From Anaerolineae bacterium (GTDB lineage Bacteria > Chloroflexota > Anaerolineae > UBA1429), in NCBI GenBank assembly GCA_007123335.1, contig SKLG01000205.1:1-7176 (forward strand): 7,176 nucleotides of DNA, given 5' to 3'. Of the stretch, positions 5,425-7,176 are shown piece by piece. Each line of letters begins with the position of its first letter. Position 1 is the first letter of the stretch. The notes beneath the pieces are model-generated. The model had not been told where the DNA came from. It saw only the letters and a program-made list of their open reading frames with translations, and ran no database searches. A program made the position numbers and the translations under genes.

Positions 5425-7167
5425 ATGCTTATCAGTATGGCTGATCAGAAAGACGAATTCATATTCAGAGGGCGCATCGGCTGGTTATCTGCGCTGTTGC
5501 TCGTTTTTGGCGGGCTGTTGCTGGTCAGGCTGGCCATCTGGCAGCTTGTGCCCCGCCCAGACATTCGCGCCTATGGCCTGGCCGGGGTCAGCCGCCCCAA
5601 TATTATTCCAGCCGCACGAGGAAGCATCCTTGATCGGAATGGTCACTTTATCGCCGCCTCCACCGTCGAGTACAGGGTGTCGGTTTCGCCACGATTGCTC
5701 AGTGCCGACGCCAAAGAGGCGCTCACCCCCGAGCTGGCCTCCATTCTAGACAAGGACCCCGATCACATCGAGACGCTATTGGCCAGCAGCCAGAGTGACT
5801 ATGTTGTTTTAGGCTCCGGGCTCTCTTCAGAAGTGGGTAAACGTTTTGAGCAACTAGACCTTGGCGCCTTTAACCTGGAGACCGCCTTCCGCCGCATCTA
5901 TCCCGACAAGGCCCTTGCCGCATCGGTGCTCGGCTTTGTTGATCATGAAGGCGGTGGGCAATACGGACTGGAAAGGTTCTACGACCTCGAACTATCAGGC
6001 ACGCCGGGACAATGGCATGGCATCCGCGATCCCTGGGGCAAACAGATCCTGGTTACCTTGGGCGGGCATCAACCCGCCCAGGACGGCGCCGACCTGGTGC
6101 TCACTATCGATCGCAACATCCAGCACATGGCCCAGCAGCTTCTTTACGACGGGCTGATCCGCTATCGCGCCCAAGGGGGCAACATCATCGTCCTCGATCC
6201 ACGCACCGGCGCCGTGCTGGCCATGGCCAACGTGCCCACCTATGAACCGGGGCGCTATGGCGCCTATGCCGCCTCGGAGGGATTGGAAGTATTCATCAAC
6301 ACCGCCATCAGCGCCATCTATGAGCCGGGATCGACCTTTAAGCCGATGACCATCGCCGCCGGGCTTGAGGCGCAGGTCATCACGCCTAACAGCACCTACG
6401 ACGATCGCGGCGAGATCATTGTGGGCAACCGAAGGATCTGGAACTCGGATCAGGCGGCGCACGGCCCGACGAACATGACTCAATTGCTGGCTAAATCGCT
6501 GAACGTCGGTGCAGCCCACGTAGCCAACCTATTAGGACCCACCCGCTTCTACGAGTTGATCCGGCGATTTGGCTTCTCCGAGGCCACCGGCGTCGATCTG
6601 GCTATGGAGGAGCGTGGGATCATGCGTGTGCCCGGCGATCCTCGCTGGCACATGTCGGATCTGGGCGCCAACTCGTATGGGCAGGGCATCTCGGTCACCC
6701 CGCTGCAGATGGCCGTGGCCTATGCCACCCTGGCCAACGACGGAGTGATGATGCGCCCTTATGTCGTCGCCGAGATGTGGCAGGACGGCGAGCGGGTGCG
6801 CGTACGTAAGCCGGTGCGCGTGCGCCGCGTCATCTCTGCCGAGACCGCCCGACAAGTTACTGAGTTGATGGTCGATTCCGTAGAGACCGGCATGACCAAA
6901 GCCGTCCTCCCCGGCTATCGGCTGGCGGGCAAGTCGGGCACGTCGGGCATCCCAACCCTCGATGGCTATGACCGTCAGGACACCATCGCCTCCTTTGTAG
7001 GCTATGGCCCGGTCGAGGATCCGCGGTTCGTCATCCTGGTCAAGTTCGATCGTCCGCGAGAGGGCCAGTGGGGGCTGGAGGTGGCTGCGCCCGAGTTTCG
7101 CAACATGGCCGAGATGTTGGTCAACTACTGGGCGATCCCGCCCAGCTACCAGACGGCGCAGCGCTGA
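5425..7167 (+). CDS. ftsI: Septal peptidoglycan D,D-transpeptidase FtsI (class B penicillin-binding protein)
   Basis: A class B PBP of 580 aa that crosslinks peptidoglycan outside the membrane, working with FtsW in the divisome. Order: short cytoplasmic N-terminus; one membrane anchor (about 19-42, GWLSALLLVFGGLLLVRLAI); PBP dimerisation/pedestal domain beginning with ARGSILDRNG (64-73); transpeptidase domain from about 250. Active-site motifs are complete: SxxK in GSTFKP (S303, K306), SxN as SLN (358-360), and KSGT (503-506). There is no C-terminal PASTA domain. Its place after mraZ, rsmH and the FtsL-like gene favours FtsI over an elongation PBP2. The start is uncertain: ATG 5425 gives MLISMADQKDEF, while ATG 5437 removes four residues. 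The best Shine-Dalgarno-like run (AGGTAGGG, 5403-5410) is 14 nt before 5425. The stop TGA (7165-7167) overlaps a following ATG. Beta-lactams would be expected to acylate S303. Confidence 0.95.
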   Translation: MLISMADQKDEFIFRGRIGWLSALLLVFGGLLLVRLAIWQLVPRPDIRAYGLAGVSRPNIIPAARGSILDRNGHFIAASTVEYRVSVSPRLLSADAKEALTPELASILDKDPDHIETLLASSQSDYVVLGSGLSSEVGKRFEQLDLGAFNLETAFRRIYPDKALAASVLGFVDHEGGGQYGLERFYDLELSGTPGQWHGIRDPWGKQILVTLGGHQPAQDGADLVLTIDRNIQHMAQQLLYDGLIRYRAQGGNIIVLDPRTGAVLAMANVPTYEPGRYGAYAASEGLEVFINTAISAIYEPGSTFKPMTIAAGLEAQVITPNSTYDDRGEIIVGNRRIWNSDQAAHGPTNMTQLLAKSLNVGAAHVANLLGPTRFYELIRRFGFSEATGVDLAMEERGIMRVPGDPRWHMSDLGANSYGQGISVTPLQMAVAYATLANDGVMMRPYVVAEMWQDGERVRVRKPVRVRRVISAETARQVTELMVDSVETGMTKAVLPGYRLAGKSGTSGIPTLDGYDRQDTIASFVGYGPVEDPRFVILVKFDRPREGQWGLEVAAPEFRNMAEMLVNYWAIPPSYQTAQR

Positions 7168-7176
7168 TGATGGAAC
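7167..7176 (+). CDS. Possible start of the next dcw gene (only three codons visible)
   Basis: TGATGATGGAAC at the window end places an ATG (7167) overlapping the ftsI stop and a second ATG at 7170 in the same frame. Such stop-start overlap is typical of tightly packed dcw genes. In many bacteria the next gene is a Mur ligase such as murE, but nothing in these few bases can show that. Confidence 0.35.

Noticed and set aside
5420..5749. 109-codon + strand frame overlapping ftsI
   Set aside because: The FtsI frame over the same bases has a clear membrane anchor and conserved domain; the overlapping frame resembles no known protein. Kept only as a start-selection remark.

Overview
This window holds the 5' part of a division and cell wall (dcw) cluster and three genes upstream of it. 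All genes are on the + strand and gene density is high. The G+C content is high. The order mraZ - rsmH - ftsL-like - ftsI, the style of the proteins and a sulfatase-maturase with a SEC-C tail suggest an environmental, probably Chloroflexota-like (Anaerolineae/Caldilineae) bacterium. That placement is inference from gene style and order, not from a search.

Layout: (1) The 3' end of an alpha/beta hydrolase or prolyl-oligopeptidase-like serine hydrolase enters from the left and stops at 762. A perfect 12-bp hairpin (794-823) follows. (2) A good sigma70-type promoter (TTGACA, 17 bp, TATCAT; 893-921) precedes a radical SAM anaerobic sulfatase-maturating enzyme with a SPASM domain and an added SEC-C zinc-binding tail. 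Its stop overlaps the start of a HAD-family hydrolase by ATGA, so the two form one translationally coupled unit. (3) A 297-bp gap carries a second strong promoter (TTGGCA, 17 bp, TATAAT; 3143-3171). Immediately downstream of its -10 box is a tandem GTGG repeat with a 20-bp period, which looks like the MraZ operator. A leader of about 150 nt follows, with two small hairpins. (4) mraZ, rsmH, a short membrane/coiled-coil FtsL-like protein and the septal transpeptidase FtsI follow. A next gene appears to start at the ftsI stop codon (TGATGATG), but only a few bases are visible.

How it fits together: MraZ is the DNA-binding autorepressor of dcw clusters, and here it is the first gene behind its own putative operator. 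RsmH methylates 16S rRNA. The FtsL-like protein and FtsI are partners in the divisome that makes septal peptidoglycan. The maturase would install formylglycine in type I sulfatases, but no sulfatase is visible here. I see no mobile element, CRISPR array, tRNA or rRNA gene. The dcw part is conventional. The less ordinary points are the mraZ operator arrangement, the SEC-C tail on the maturase, and several small palindromic elements.
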